DNA of 64,000 nt from Echinococcus granulosus. Lineage: Eukaryota > Platyhelminthes > Cestoda > Cyclophyllidea > Taeniidae. Below, piece by piece: positions 39,549-50,484 of the stretch. The stretch lies in contig NW_020170382.1 of assembly GCF_000524195.1 (NCBI RefSeq), forward strand, positions 2,902,771 through 2,966,770, in the 5' to 3' direction. Position numbers and translations under genes: made by a program. The notes beneath the pieces are model-generated. The model was not told where the DNA came from. It did not search any database and saw only the letters and a list, made by a program, of their open reading frames with translations. Each line of letters starts with the position of its first letter. The first letter of the stretch is position 1.

Positions 39549-39959
39549 CCTACAGCTGGATGGGTCAAAGCATTCCATGCACCTTCCAGAATTGCAAAAC
39601 GACCATCTACCATAACGGGGCCTATGCAGGCTGCGGTTGCTACAAGGGCATCCGTTCCTACATCTACCACGGAGGTATTTGCATTCATGCTGGCGGATTC
39701 GATCCCTCTGGTTTTCCTGGTAGACCAGTGCTCAACTATTCCATGGATCCTAACTTCGGAATCCAGGACTCGGGATGCAGTAGTCTTGAGATGATGGGCT
39801 TTAGTGGGGGCAACATGATAAACCAGTTTGGAGGCGGCTATAGCTATGACTACCCCAAAGACAGTGACTATGGGCGGGAGATGATGGTATATGCCTCCCA
39901 TGGTCGGCCGAGCCAACAGAAGTGCAGCTACTGTCCTGAAGGCGAGTGTGCTATAGAAA
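39549..39959 (+). CDS. Cys/Gly/Tyr-rich exon of an unidentified, possibly extracellular protein
   Basis: A strong acceptor (pyrimidine tract ending CATCCCAG at 39,541-39,548) and a strong donor (GAAA followed by GTAAGTCT from 39,960) bracket 411 bases. They are open in one plus-strand frame with about 50% GC in AT-rich surroundings. The exon enters after one base of a codon and leaves after one base. The encoded segment has an early CTFQNC pair, then a GCGCYKG turn, SYIYHGGICIHAGG and later GGGYSYDYPKDSDYGREMM, with further cysteine pairs near the end (CSYCPEGEC). The Tyr-x6-Cys spacing, His-Ala-Gly and following PGRPVLNYS-type text weakly recall LCCL domains, but the Cys-His spacing is three residues short. 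If unspliced, the frame would run on to TAG at 40,055-40,057. The opposite strand is also open over most of the interval. Flanking exons were not found. Confidence 0.4.
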
Positions 39960-40057
39960 GTAAGTCTGGCGATTCGGAAAAATCAACCCCGGGGTCTTCT
40001 AATTATGAATGTCTACTGCACAAGCTTATGATCAGTGCCTTTTTTAATGGTGTTTAG

Positions 40058-42185
40058 AAAAAAATGTTCTTGACTTTGAGCCGAATACGGGACTGAATTT
40101 CTATTAGATTAAAATATGAATCCGATTTTCGGCTAATAATTTCTATACTTTTAGAGAATGCAATCGAATCATTCATACTTAAACGAATGATCGGAGTAGG
40201 TGGACACCTTAGATACGTAAGATAAGAATTATATAAAGTGTTACGATTTATAGCCATCACCTACCTATTTACCTTTTTCTGACCAAACAATTTTTTATTT
40301 TCCCTGAATTCAGTCGAATATTCTTATATGCACTTTACAACTCCTTGAGTTGCTGTTTACGAATTATTTATATTCTTACAACCCCAAGACTGCTTTCCAA
40401 TTGCGAGATTCTAGAAGCTTCAATGAGAAAAACCACTTGGTCCTTTGACACCTCATTCCACAACATTCTGGAAGAGTTCGTGCCGACGTTTGATCTCATG
40501 AACTGGGCATGGAGCCTCAAGGGGCATCTGTAAACCACTCAAATAAGCCAATTTTATGTTTTCTTTAGTCAAAATCGCTGTTCTTGCGCCAATCCCTAGT
40601 AGTTTCTATTTTCATTGTCATTTTGGTGAGCATCATAGGAACTCCCCCTGGCCTTTCCCCCTTATTGCCTGAGATCAGTCAGACTAAGGCTGACAGTCAT
40701 CGTAATTAGGCGTGATTAAGCCGGCCGACTGACTTGGATTGGGATGCGTGTTGCGGTGGCTTCCTCCTTCCGCACCACCATGCTGCACACCCACCTTAGT
40801 CGGAAAAGGCGTTCATCTTGAGTTCCTTTTCTCTTGATCACCCGCTTGGAGGTCTCAAAAATGGTCCAGAAATAAAAAAACTACAAATTAAGAGAATGTT
40901 GAGATAAGACACCTTATTCTACTTTGTCACCAATGTTTAAAAATGCGAATATTTTTTTAACGCAGTCACATAGTTTAGCCCATACATTCGTGCCAACTTC
41001 ACACATGCACACGGCCTAGCATAGCTTAAACCATTTTCACCATTGTGATTGGGCAGTGTGAACACCGTATTAGCACTAATTCTCCTAAAACCACGATCTT
41101 CGGCAGACTAAGTCTCCATAATCTCTTAAAATGCGATCGTAATAGAGTTCAGAACGTGAAAAGGCCAATAAGAGTTGTAAATGGCTCAAATTCAAGTGTA
41201 TGACGCTTATAAAATAGAAGTACCCATAGAATGACTACTCAAACCTAGCCTAAGAACACCCACTAAACTTATTTCATACCCTTCAACTGTGTTTGTTAAA
41301 GGCACCAAAGAGTGCATTGAGATGATTTGGTATTTCGTTTATCTGTCTGAAGGTTGTTCTACCACCCTGCAGCATGACCATCGCATCAGCCCAGTAGCCT
41401 CCCTGCTCTTCTATGGATTTGAAATATATGTTCCATTAAACTACTTTTGGCTTATTACGAATTCAAGGAAGACTTGGAGAGGAGCTTCAGTATTTCGGGA
41501 ACCATAAACTTAAGTGGGGGTTTTGCTACACACTGGGAAAGCAAGGATAAGCACATTCCCATGAAATGCATTTTATTGCCTTGGTATTTTGCTCAACTGT
41601 ATGACCTTTAGCCTTTAGACTTTAAAGGATATATTCCTACACCACAGCATAGTCATTGGACCGTGTCGATGCACTTTTAGCACTTCTGTGCATTAGGCAT
41701 TGGTAATCCTCCATACTGGCACGGGTTCCAACGTCAGAATTTCACTTAAAACATAATTAGCAAACTTATGGCCAATAGATTCTTTGATAGAATTTTTTAA
41801 ATCGTCACTCCGACAGGAATCTGCTTAGGCAAAGCTCAATATACGCTTAGCAAATCATATCAATTTTCACAGCAGTCATTTTATCTCTGCTGCATAGGAC
41901 TTTTCATTGACGCCTGTTTTCAAACTGTTAACACAAATACGCTGCAATGATCTGGCACTTTGTTGAATTGTGTTTTTACCTAAGAGCGCAATTCAGATTG
42001 AGGGATTCTCTTCCACTGCCAATAGTCACTTATACTTCTTCCATAACACTTTAGATTGCTGATACCCTCCCCCCCCAACTGACCTGGAGTACTGCATCGG
42101 TGGCAGCTGCTAGTAAACCCTATCCAAAAGGACAACTATCTTGATTTCTCCACCTAGATATCACAAAGACTGACATCTGCCTCGG
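40058..42185. other. Intergenic DNA, no supported gene
   Basis: This is AT-rich to mixed composition. A plus-strand frame at 40,345-40,533 starts with TTG and could hold a downstream exon of the 39.5 kb gene, but no splice phase confirmed it. A family A repeat copy lies near 41,365-41,500. Confidence 0.4.
41365..41500 (+). repeat. Short dispersed repeat, family A, copy 6
   Basis: The copy contains CAGTAGCCTCCCTGCTCTTC, a GAAATATATGTTCC core and CAAGGAAGACTTGGAG, in the same order and orientation as the other copies. Confidence 0.45.
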
Positions 42186-42618
42186 ATGGGTGAAACTGCA
42201 ACATCTCCCTGCAGAAGTGTTAACAATGACTATGGCAAATATTTTGATTCCGCGTTCTACAAAAACACTATTAACAAATCAAGCGGCACCGTAACTAATT
42301 GTTTTGGAGAAGACCGTTGTGGAGGTGATCGCGGCACCTCTATGACGATATTTACGTGAACAGGCAAACCTCCTCCACGGATATACCAGATAAATTGAAC
42401 TCAAGTGGACAGATAACTAAGGTCCACTAAAATGATACCAATGCGATGATGAAGAGTAGATGTGAAAAGCTGATTCCGTCAATCTGTTTCGAATCTCAAC
42501 TATGTCAAATAGTCCTACCTTTAGGGCAATTCCCATGCCAACGCAGATTGACCTACAAGATGGTCCTATTGAAGAGTATGACCCCATCCTGAGCAGTATG
42601 AAGGCAGTTTACAAATAG
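42186..42618 (+). pseudogene. Coding-like debris with in-frame stops
   Basis: Two short ATG frames (42,186-42,359, 57 residues; 42,502-42,618, 38 residues) lie in GC-richer DNA. The text between and after them reads like protein interrupted by stops. The first encodes an Asn/Gly/Cys-containing chain (GDRGTSM near its end), the second a Pro/Glu/Asp-containing chain. No family is recognised. Decay of a gene or mobile element is the likeliest reading; two tiny exons are possible but splice borders are weak. Confidence 0.25.
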
Positions 42619-42910
42619 GATGAGACCCTGAATACAGTGGGGATCCGCCGTGTATCAGTAATATTAAGATGGGACACCTCACAATAAAGCAAGTTAGATA
42701 GTCATTGTTGGTGGGTGGCGAGTGATCTCTGAAGCATCTTTAATGCTACGATGGCTGCTGTAGGGTATTGAACATAAGGAGCGTCAGGAATGGAGCAAAA
42801 ATTAAGCGCGCCTTGGACATGACTTATGTGACATGCCTTCAAGCCATACCAGTATACTTCTAATCCCTCAGCATGCCACTCAAATGCTCTTTTATCTTAC
42901 GGCGAATTAT

Positions 42911-43187
42911 TACATTGTAATATTTATGTCGTCTTAATGTTTCTTTCAGAGCGGAGGCAGGGGTACGAATGGAACCTTGTGACTGGGGGGTCAACGTCCT
43001 GCAACCCGGAGAAAGGTTACCTGTTAACATCCCTCTGAACTTGTACCTGCTCTCTTCATATGCTTACTTCAATAAGCATGATGAAACCGATTTAACCTCG
43101 GTGTTCTGGGCGTATAAGGGAGAGGGAAGACGAGATCTACGAGCCTCGTCCTACAACGTCCAAGGTTAGCTTGGGAATGCTGAAACT
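42911..43187 (+). repeat. LTR-like dispersed repeat, copy 2
   Basis: This aligns by eye with 10,787-11,060 across its length, including the CATTGTA start, TTTCTTTCAGAG block, the GGAGAAAGGTTACC region (GAGAGAGGTTCC in copy 1) and the CTCGTCCTACAAC 3' block. It lies about 300 bases before the RABGEF1 start codon. TATA and poly(A) motifs of copy 1 are degraded here. Confidence 0.5.
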
Positions 43188-43489
43188 CGCCCCGAATATG
43201 CGTTTACTAGAAATCAAGATAAAAATTGGCCTAAAATTGTTATGTTAGAACGGTTCTTTAAGTTATGTAGAATTAGTAAGCTGCATATAAGAGTAATAGA
43301 TTACGAAGAAAATAAAAAATTATTTAAAAACATACAAATTTTGTAAATTACCGTCAATAAAGTCTTTAAAATTATTTAGTTTTTGTATTTGGCAGTGTAC
43401 GAGAACAATGTGCTTCATGACCTACTTGGACCACTACTATCTACGTGTTTTAATTAACGTTTGGTGACCGCAGCTTTCACTGCACCGAG

Positions 43490-46400
43490 ATGGAGCGGGT
43501 TTCGACGGTTGTTCCGGGTTCTAGCATACTCTGTAAAAATAATTGCGGATACTATGGAAATCCTTCCTGGAATAACTACTGTTCCAGGTGTTATAGAGAA
43601 TTTCAAAATAAGTCAGACGCACACCTGCGCAACACTCGCGCAATGTCGAGGACTTCCTCCCGAGCTTTTGCGAATTTCGAAGCTAAACGCAAAAAGGTCG
43701 CAGGAAAAAGTTCTGGTACTATCAGAAACATTTTAAAAATTCAAAGAGGTGGTTTTTTGCTGGTTTTAAACTTTTTAGGTCGTGATCAGTACGGTTCAAA
43801 CATCCCCGAAGAGGCCTTACAAGCCAGGGCAGAATTCTATAAAGTTCTGAAAACCTGGCGATCAGCCCCCGGACATGATGTTAACAAACAGGTTTGCTAG
43901 CGTATTTATCTTTCATTCTAAAGATTGAAAAACTTTTAAGAGATCTCGAAGCCAACGAACTCGCCAGTATCAGCAAGTTTTCAAACGCGATCAAGGACTT
44001 CTACAGTTACATGGCTCAGCGCGTCTACACCAACCAATTGTACCAGGGAAGTTTGTGTTTTTCAACCTATTATTGTGCAATATCTTCCTATAGGACGCTT
44101 CAACGGAGCAGAAAGAGGGGCTCTTAAATGCAATTGAGCGTTTCCTTTCCGTGTGGATCTATCCATGGGCCTTCACACCCTCAAATACCGACGATGAGGA
44201 AGTAGACTTGAGACTACAAGATCGAATTCGGTCGCTTCATTGGGTATCTCATCAGCACTTAGACGCTCCTATTGATCCTTCTTCACCTCAGCAATTGCGC
44301 CACCTCGAAGCAGCCATTCTCCGTACGCATTAACGTTTCTTACGTCTGTATTGAGTCATTTTTCGTGGAATTTCGTTTACTAATTTGTCTCGTAAGTTAT
44401 ACATTCTACTTACCATTCCCAGATAAATGTACTAATGGCAGTTGATAGCGTAGAGATCCTAACGTCGATGTGGTCGGAATTTTCGCGTAGTATTGTTCAG
44501 TCATCAATGTGTGTGTTGCTATTCTATCGTGACTAGACTTTCATCTTACGTATTTCCCAGGAAAATAGACTGTGATGTTATTATGTTGTAATGCAAGACT
44601 GAATTTTGAGTGGCGTACTTTAACCATTCCCCTTGTCTAAAGTAAATCATATTCAGTTTTTTTGTTTTTTCTTACCAAAATGTGTAATTTTATGCCCAAC
44701 TGTCAACGCTCCAAAAGTACATGCTCTTTTTCCATCAGCGACTCAATCCTGTTGATAGAATCAAATTCTTTGGTTTTGACAACCTTCGGTCAGTACCTCG
44801 GTTTACTCGAATGTGCTTCGAAGTTACCTTTGCTGCGTGGTTTTTTGTGTTTATGTGATCAACCGCTCCCTTCCTTTTATTACCATTAATCACTTTTACC
44901 TGCATCGGTCCATCCCTTACTGGTTCGCTATGTGCACTCTTCTTCTCTATGGTCCCCTTCGAATAGGTAGCGTTTCCTCTTTCTTGAGTGCTGTTTTACG
45001 CTCCATAGAGCGGTGGTCTTCGGTATATGCCCTAGCTAGGTCTCCCCATTTCCTAATTTTCTTATTTCGTTTAGAATATCGTTTTAAAACCTGGTCGTTG
45101 TGCATGCCGTTTTAGGTTCAGCTAATGGTCCTTGTCGTAATGTAAGTCCAAGGCTTAGATCGGTTGTTTTTTTGCAAAATCTCGATTGTCATCGCCGGAG
45201 TATTTTTGAAGATTTGAGCAGAACGTGGTTAGTTATTTACTAAAGTAAATAAAGCAAGGGTCATCTTTGGAATCCATTTAGATTTGATTCGGCAAAATGA
45301 GGTTCTCCCCACTGAATCTAAGCTTGATCAAATCGTCGACTGCTGCCACGAGGTCTTCAAGGCATTGCGGCTGAACGCCAAGACTTCCGATTCCTCCTCG
45401 ATGACTGTAGCGACAGCAGCTGCCGCTGCTGTCAACGTTGTCAGACAGCAGCAGATTCAGTCACAGCCGCCGATGGCGCCTCAGTGTCCCTCAAATGCTG
45501 ATGACTTTCTCCCTGTTCTTATTTGGATCGTGCTGCGCGCCAACCCCCCATTGCTGCACTCCAATCTTCAATTCATCACGCGTTTTGCCAGCGACACTCG
45601 ACTTAACACCGGCGAGGCCGCCTACTGTTTCACTAATCTGGTACTTTTTGGTCTGCTTTCGTCGCAAAATCTGACCCACCATTACTGCACAATGCTCACT
45701 TCTCCGCCCACTCCTGTCTTGACAGTGCTGTGCAGTGGAGTTCATCAAGAACCTCAACTACGCCAGTCTCGGCCTGACAAAGGAAGAATTCGAGCAGCAG
45801 ATGCGTGATGGTGTGCCGGTCACCCTCTGTCCCGTCGATATTCCTGACGCCCTCTCTGATGCCAAGCGACGATACAATGCTATCAACCAGAAGTGAGTAG
45901 CCTCTCTTACTTGCAGAAAAAATTTTATATGACTAAACTTGCTTACTTCCCTTAGCGTTTACAAACTTGTTGACGATACGACACTTGTGGTAGGTGGAGC
46001 CACGAGCTTCTCTATTTGCTACCAACTATCGTAGAGTGAGATAAATTCTTTTTATTGGATGGTGTCGACTTTTTTAGCTTTAAACTGATCGAAGTGCATA
46101 CATGCTGTGGACCGCGTAAAGATGTTCGCTTATTTTTTTCCGCTTAAACAATTACGTCTCATGGTTAGTCATGTATATTTCCGCTATATTGATCTTTCAT
46201 GGAAATCACCTATTTCGTTGACTTTCCGTTTATTTTTTTAATAAACAATTGCGAATTTCATAAATAAACCTTTGATTATCCACAACTACTCACGTGGTGA
46301 TGGTAAATTTTTGATCTTTTTAGTGAAAACGCATGAAAATGTGATAGTTAACAAAAGCTAATACGTTTAATTTTAACTGAGATGCACATTTGTTGCAGAT

Positions 46401-49400
46401 GAATAAAATAGTTTTCTTCAACAGTTACGCGTTTGCTGTTTTATTCCTAGTTTGGCTAACACTTTATTTTTGCCTTTCATCTACTGTAAGATTTACTAAA
46501 AACGGTTTGATCCGTAGATGTAGGATAACAAGCAAAGAACTCAGCCTTACTAACCGACTGAANNNNNNNNNNNNNNNNNNNNNNNNNNNNNNNNNNNNNN
46601 NNNNNNNNNNNNNNNNNNNNNNNNNNNNNNNNNNNNNNNNNNNNNNNNNNNNNNNNNNNNNNCAAATTCTCCTTTAACAAAATTCCTTTTGCATACATGT
46701 ATACATATGTATATACGCCCGGTAACTGTGTATTGCTTAAATCACTGCATTTTTACTGGTTTATCAGCCGTATTTGTTATTTCTGCTTTGAAAATTCCCG
46801 TTTTCGGAACTGTTTTGCACGCTCTGGATTTTAAAAGTCTAACCCTTATTTCATGATTTTCAACCACTGAGCACTTTTTTATTCCCACACTTTGTTTCAT
46901 TCACATTTCAAGTACATGGTGCACAACGGATGCTTGATAAGGGGTTTTCTATAGCTCAGTTGCTCTAGTCTAGTAAAATTTCCTGCTTTTTACGAATTTT
47001 TGGGAGCAATTTATGAAGCGTCGTTTTATTACTTTTTTTGCTAGTGGAAGCGTTTGTCACTTTTTTAAATCTTTGAAACTGGATTGAGTAATGATATTAG
47101 GTTTTTGCCTACTTTTTTAAACTAAATTATCATTAGGCTAGGTTTAGCTCTTCTTCATGATTTCAGTGCAAAAATTTTTCATTTTAGAACACTGCTGGGA
47201 CGCATCTCATACCTTGTGTTGTTTTGAGTTTGAAATTTTTCCAGTCTTAGTATTCACTTTTCATTGTCCTAGCTTTCTTGGAAGGAAATTCGACATTTAA
47301 TTTGTTCGCAGCTGAACAACTTCCTCACCCAAGTTTTATGCCATGGGGTCTCTTACAATTGAAACTTATCGGCTTTTAGTCCTCTACTCTGCTTGAGGAT
47401 CTTACGAATGGTCTAAGGTATGGCTCCAATATCTTTTCAATGCCTAAATTGATCCCTCTAATGATACGCAACGCTCTAGATTGTCTTACAATTATAATTT
47501 AGATGGGGGGAATAAGATAGTCAGCTGTTAGCCTCTGGCTTTGTTCCTATGCAATCTGGTAAGCCTACGATTAGTCTGCACTCTACCTCACGTACACGTG
47601 GTTTGTTTATGTTATGAAAGTGTCACTAAATTCATTTTTAATTGTTTTGATGGTGGTGCTGCCTTGGAGGTAATTTAGTTCTTTAAGCAGCCTTATTCAT
47701 CTGTTATAGATAACCTAATTTTTCACTTCCACTCAATTCCTCCAAAAGTTCTTCAAATGGCAGTCCAGAACCATAAATCAGAAGTATGGCACATCTAAGT
47801 TGGATAGATGCTATTACTACTTTCACTCATAATGATTTAATTCTGAATAATCCCAAGAACACCGTTGCTTCTATGGCATTTTCACAAATTTCGCATCTGT
47901 GAATTACCATTCACTTCTGATGCACAGAATCGTCCGCAGTTTCATAAGCTCATAGGTTTCGCATTACTCCGTATACCAGCATTAGATTAATCTAGGTATT
48001 ACCTTTTCATTCTTGATAGTATTCTGATTTTTGGTGTTAGCTTTCTCACTACACCCCAAAAAGATAGGTATAACCGGTATTGACTACTGACTTACCCAAA
48101 AAGGAACCCTCTCCTTAGCTATATCCACCTCGTCATCACTATCAAGACACCGTCTCCAAAATGTTTTCACTGCTAAAAGTTATGCGTCCGGTTCCTGGCC
48201 TCTGAATGACCTTTTTCATCATCCTCTCGTTTACAAGAGGGTGTTCACATTATTCACATCTACCTTCGTACCACGTCCACGTCAGAATCTTTCACGTAGC
48301 ACAAATTTGCACGCTTAATTAAAAATCGCTTCTTACAACTCAAGGATCATAAATTATTTGTACAAAATCGTATTGTTTACATTAGCGATTTCCGTTTTAA
48401 GCCTCTCGAAACAAGCGTACGCGGCGAACGCGTCGATTTGCAATAAATTCATACTTTATCAAGTTAACTGTGGTATTAAGAAATTCTTTTTATGTCAAAA
48501 AGCATTTCCTAATCACGCTGATTGAATCATTTAGCTCTCATACCTAGTTCCATAAAGATCAAATTGTTAAAAGTGACGAATGTTTATTTAGGGGGTTTCT
48601 TTAAATTTTGATGTTATTTAGATGATATGAGCTCCAGTATTCGTTTAGAGACGTTTGATCAGTACTGGTTTTTCTGGATCTACTCCTGCTCGAAATCTGC
48701 CAGCGTCCCTGTTGCAGATGTGTGTTCATGTGTGCTGTGTGTGTACTTCGGTCCGGTTATGGAGCTTTATGAGGTCGCAGTATTCGCAGATGCTTTTGTG
48801 TTAGTCTCTCTTCAATTCATTTACATTGGTGAAGAATTGAAACCGCTATTTCATTTCTTTTATTTAAAGTTTTGATCTATCGACTGTAATGGTCAATTAA
48901 ACACACTATTTGTAGTAGTTTTGGCCTTTATCGTCCATCTTCCTGTCCACCAATGAGATGTCTAAAATTTATGCAGATGGGATGTCTTTATTTTACCAGA
49001 AGTCATTGAAATGAATCCTTAGTTAAAATTTATTTTTCCACTTTACTTCATCCGTCGTCCTTCCATTCCTCGAGGTGGCATTAAACTGCTGTTGGACGCT
49101 AATGCCTTTAAGCAAGCACGGTAGCTTTGTTTCTCAGCTTTTATTAGCTATCACTTAAAACGCATTAGGGACAATATTATCCTTTTGGGGAAGGAGTAGC
49201 GCTTTTACCACGGCCACGCGTTTCAGCCCTATCCACACGAGCGTAATAGATTTAATCGTCAAGTGGGAATTTATTGTCAAGCTTTGGACAAATGAACTAA
49301 AAGTTCGAACATAAGATCCAAACACTGGCTTGAAGCCTTTTATTGTGTCAATAGGATTTCCCATCATTGTAGTTGATCCAGCTCCCATTCGCAACTATAG

Positions 49401-50484
49401 TCTTTCTAGTGCCTTGATCGAAGTATTTGCTCAAGTGGTTTAAAAGAGAAGGCGTATTTGAGAGAATTTATCAATACATCATCGTCCACTGTTGATTGGG
49501 AACTATATGCGGGGAGTTAGTGTGGGCACGATGTCAAATTTGGAACTATTTTGGATTCCATGTGCTAAGAAGGTATGTACTTCATACTTATGCAATTGAT
49601 TTCGGTACAACTATCAAATTTTGCCGTAATAGATAGAAAGAAGCAAGGAAACGCGTGATGTCGGTGTGACGACATACCGGATAAATTTTTTTCTCCAATC
49701 TACGGCCTCCATTACTGACTGATGGGTGTGCACGTGCGTCTTCGTGCTTTGATAATATGACTTTGGTGTTTGATGGCTCTGTACTCTTGTGAGTCGTCAC
49801 TGTCTCCACTTTTCGGGCTTTTGTACCAGGTGAAATGGTTTCTTCAATTTTAAAATAAGTTGCAACGAAAGTGCTTACCTTATGTGCTGTAAGATGCGAA
49901 TTTAGACCTTTAGGGTTTTTTACTTCGTTGGCGTGACTACCACGCTTTGGTCCCGAGGTTTTACGTTTGATAGGCGCTTATCTCACTGGTTGAAAGTGGA
50001 TTGTATTTGATATGTCATGTTACCTGAAGATGTCATCGCAAGAGTGGCGGGCAAACTACTCTAACTCCTCTTCTGGAATGCTTAAATGTCATTCCTCATT
50101 ATTTTTTTCTTGGACATCCATTTGATCAGCAAATTCATCCCATTTCCACGTAGACTGGACGATATGGAAGCGTTGCTGGCCACAACGGAGAGCGAGCTGT
50201 ACGCCAACGAGAGGCGCACGGTTGAGCGCGTGGCGCAGCTGCGGAAAACGTGTACGTTGAAACGCACTGTCTACCTAGATCCGAGAGAGTTGGTCACACC
50301 CCACGTGCTGTGCCTTGGACCGATGCCGGAGAATCCTCCAGCCCCGCCCACCCTGCTTCCAAAGTCGCAGTCGATCAATTTAATAGATCAGCTGAAGCCT
50401 GACGAGGCCCTCGCTTCTACTCCCTGTCTTACGCCCCTCCCCACCCGTACACCTCCGCGACCACCCCGACCGCCCCCGCGGTAG
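43490..50484 (+). CDS. RABGEF1: RABGEF1 / Rabex-5, Rab5 guanine nucleotide exchange factor
   Basis: Seven exons join in phase: 43,490-43,748; 43,779-43,891; 43,924-44,046; 44,094-44,322; 45,282-45,640; 45,726-45,892; 50,154-50,484 (526 residues, ATG to TAG). Residues 15-34 are an A20-type zinc finger (C15, C19, C31, C34) with the family-typical GYYGNPSW. A helical bundle follows (residues about 90-190), with AIKDFYSYMAQRV matching the family. The VPS9 domain (about 190-400) has ADDFLPVLIWIVL and AYCFTNLCCAVEFI; the Asp and Pro of DDFLP and the Tyr and Thr of YCFT, all needed for exchange in Rabex-5, are present. The ubiquitin-binding MIU helix after the zinc finger is not recognisable. The C-terminus is proline-rich and ends in PPRPPPR. 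The role is activation of Rab5-class GTPases on early endosomes. Intron 3 (44,047-44,093) would start with GG instead of GT. Confidence 0.88.
44047..44093 (+). other. RABGEF1 intron 3 with non-consensus donor (GG-AG)
   Basis: The only splice that keeps the conserved frame ends an exon at CAG (44,044-44,046), starts the intron with GGAAGT and ends it with TATAG. A perfect donor would be CAG followed by GTAAGT, one base different. None of the nearby GT dinucleotides gives the right phase except a poor one at CGC/GTCTAC, which would delete ten residues. Confidence 0.45.
45893..50153. other. Long last intron of RABGEF1
   Basis: This intron of 4.26 kb carries the 100-base N gap. It is AT-rich with a few short open frames (for example 49,588-49,809 minus) that have no recognisable pattern. 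Its size is based on the assembly and depends on the true length of the gap. Confidence 0.6.
46563..46662. other. Assembly gap of 100 N
   Basis: Exactly 100 undetermined bases lie in the last intron of RABGEF1. A round number usually marks a gap of unknown size. Any frame reading through it is meaningless. Confidence 0.99.

Noticed and set aside
43749..43778. Reading RABGEF1 straight through 43,749-43,778 as coding
   Set aside because: The 30 bp are stop-free and a multiple of three, but have donor and acceptor sequences, are T-rich and encode a hydrophobic stretch absent from the family; treated as an intron.
46390..46698. Open frames across the N gap
   Set aside because: They are open only because of undetermined bases.
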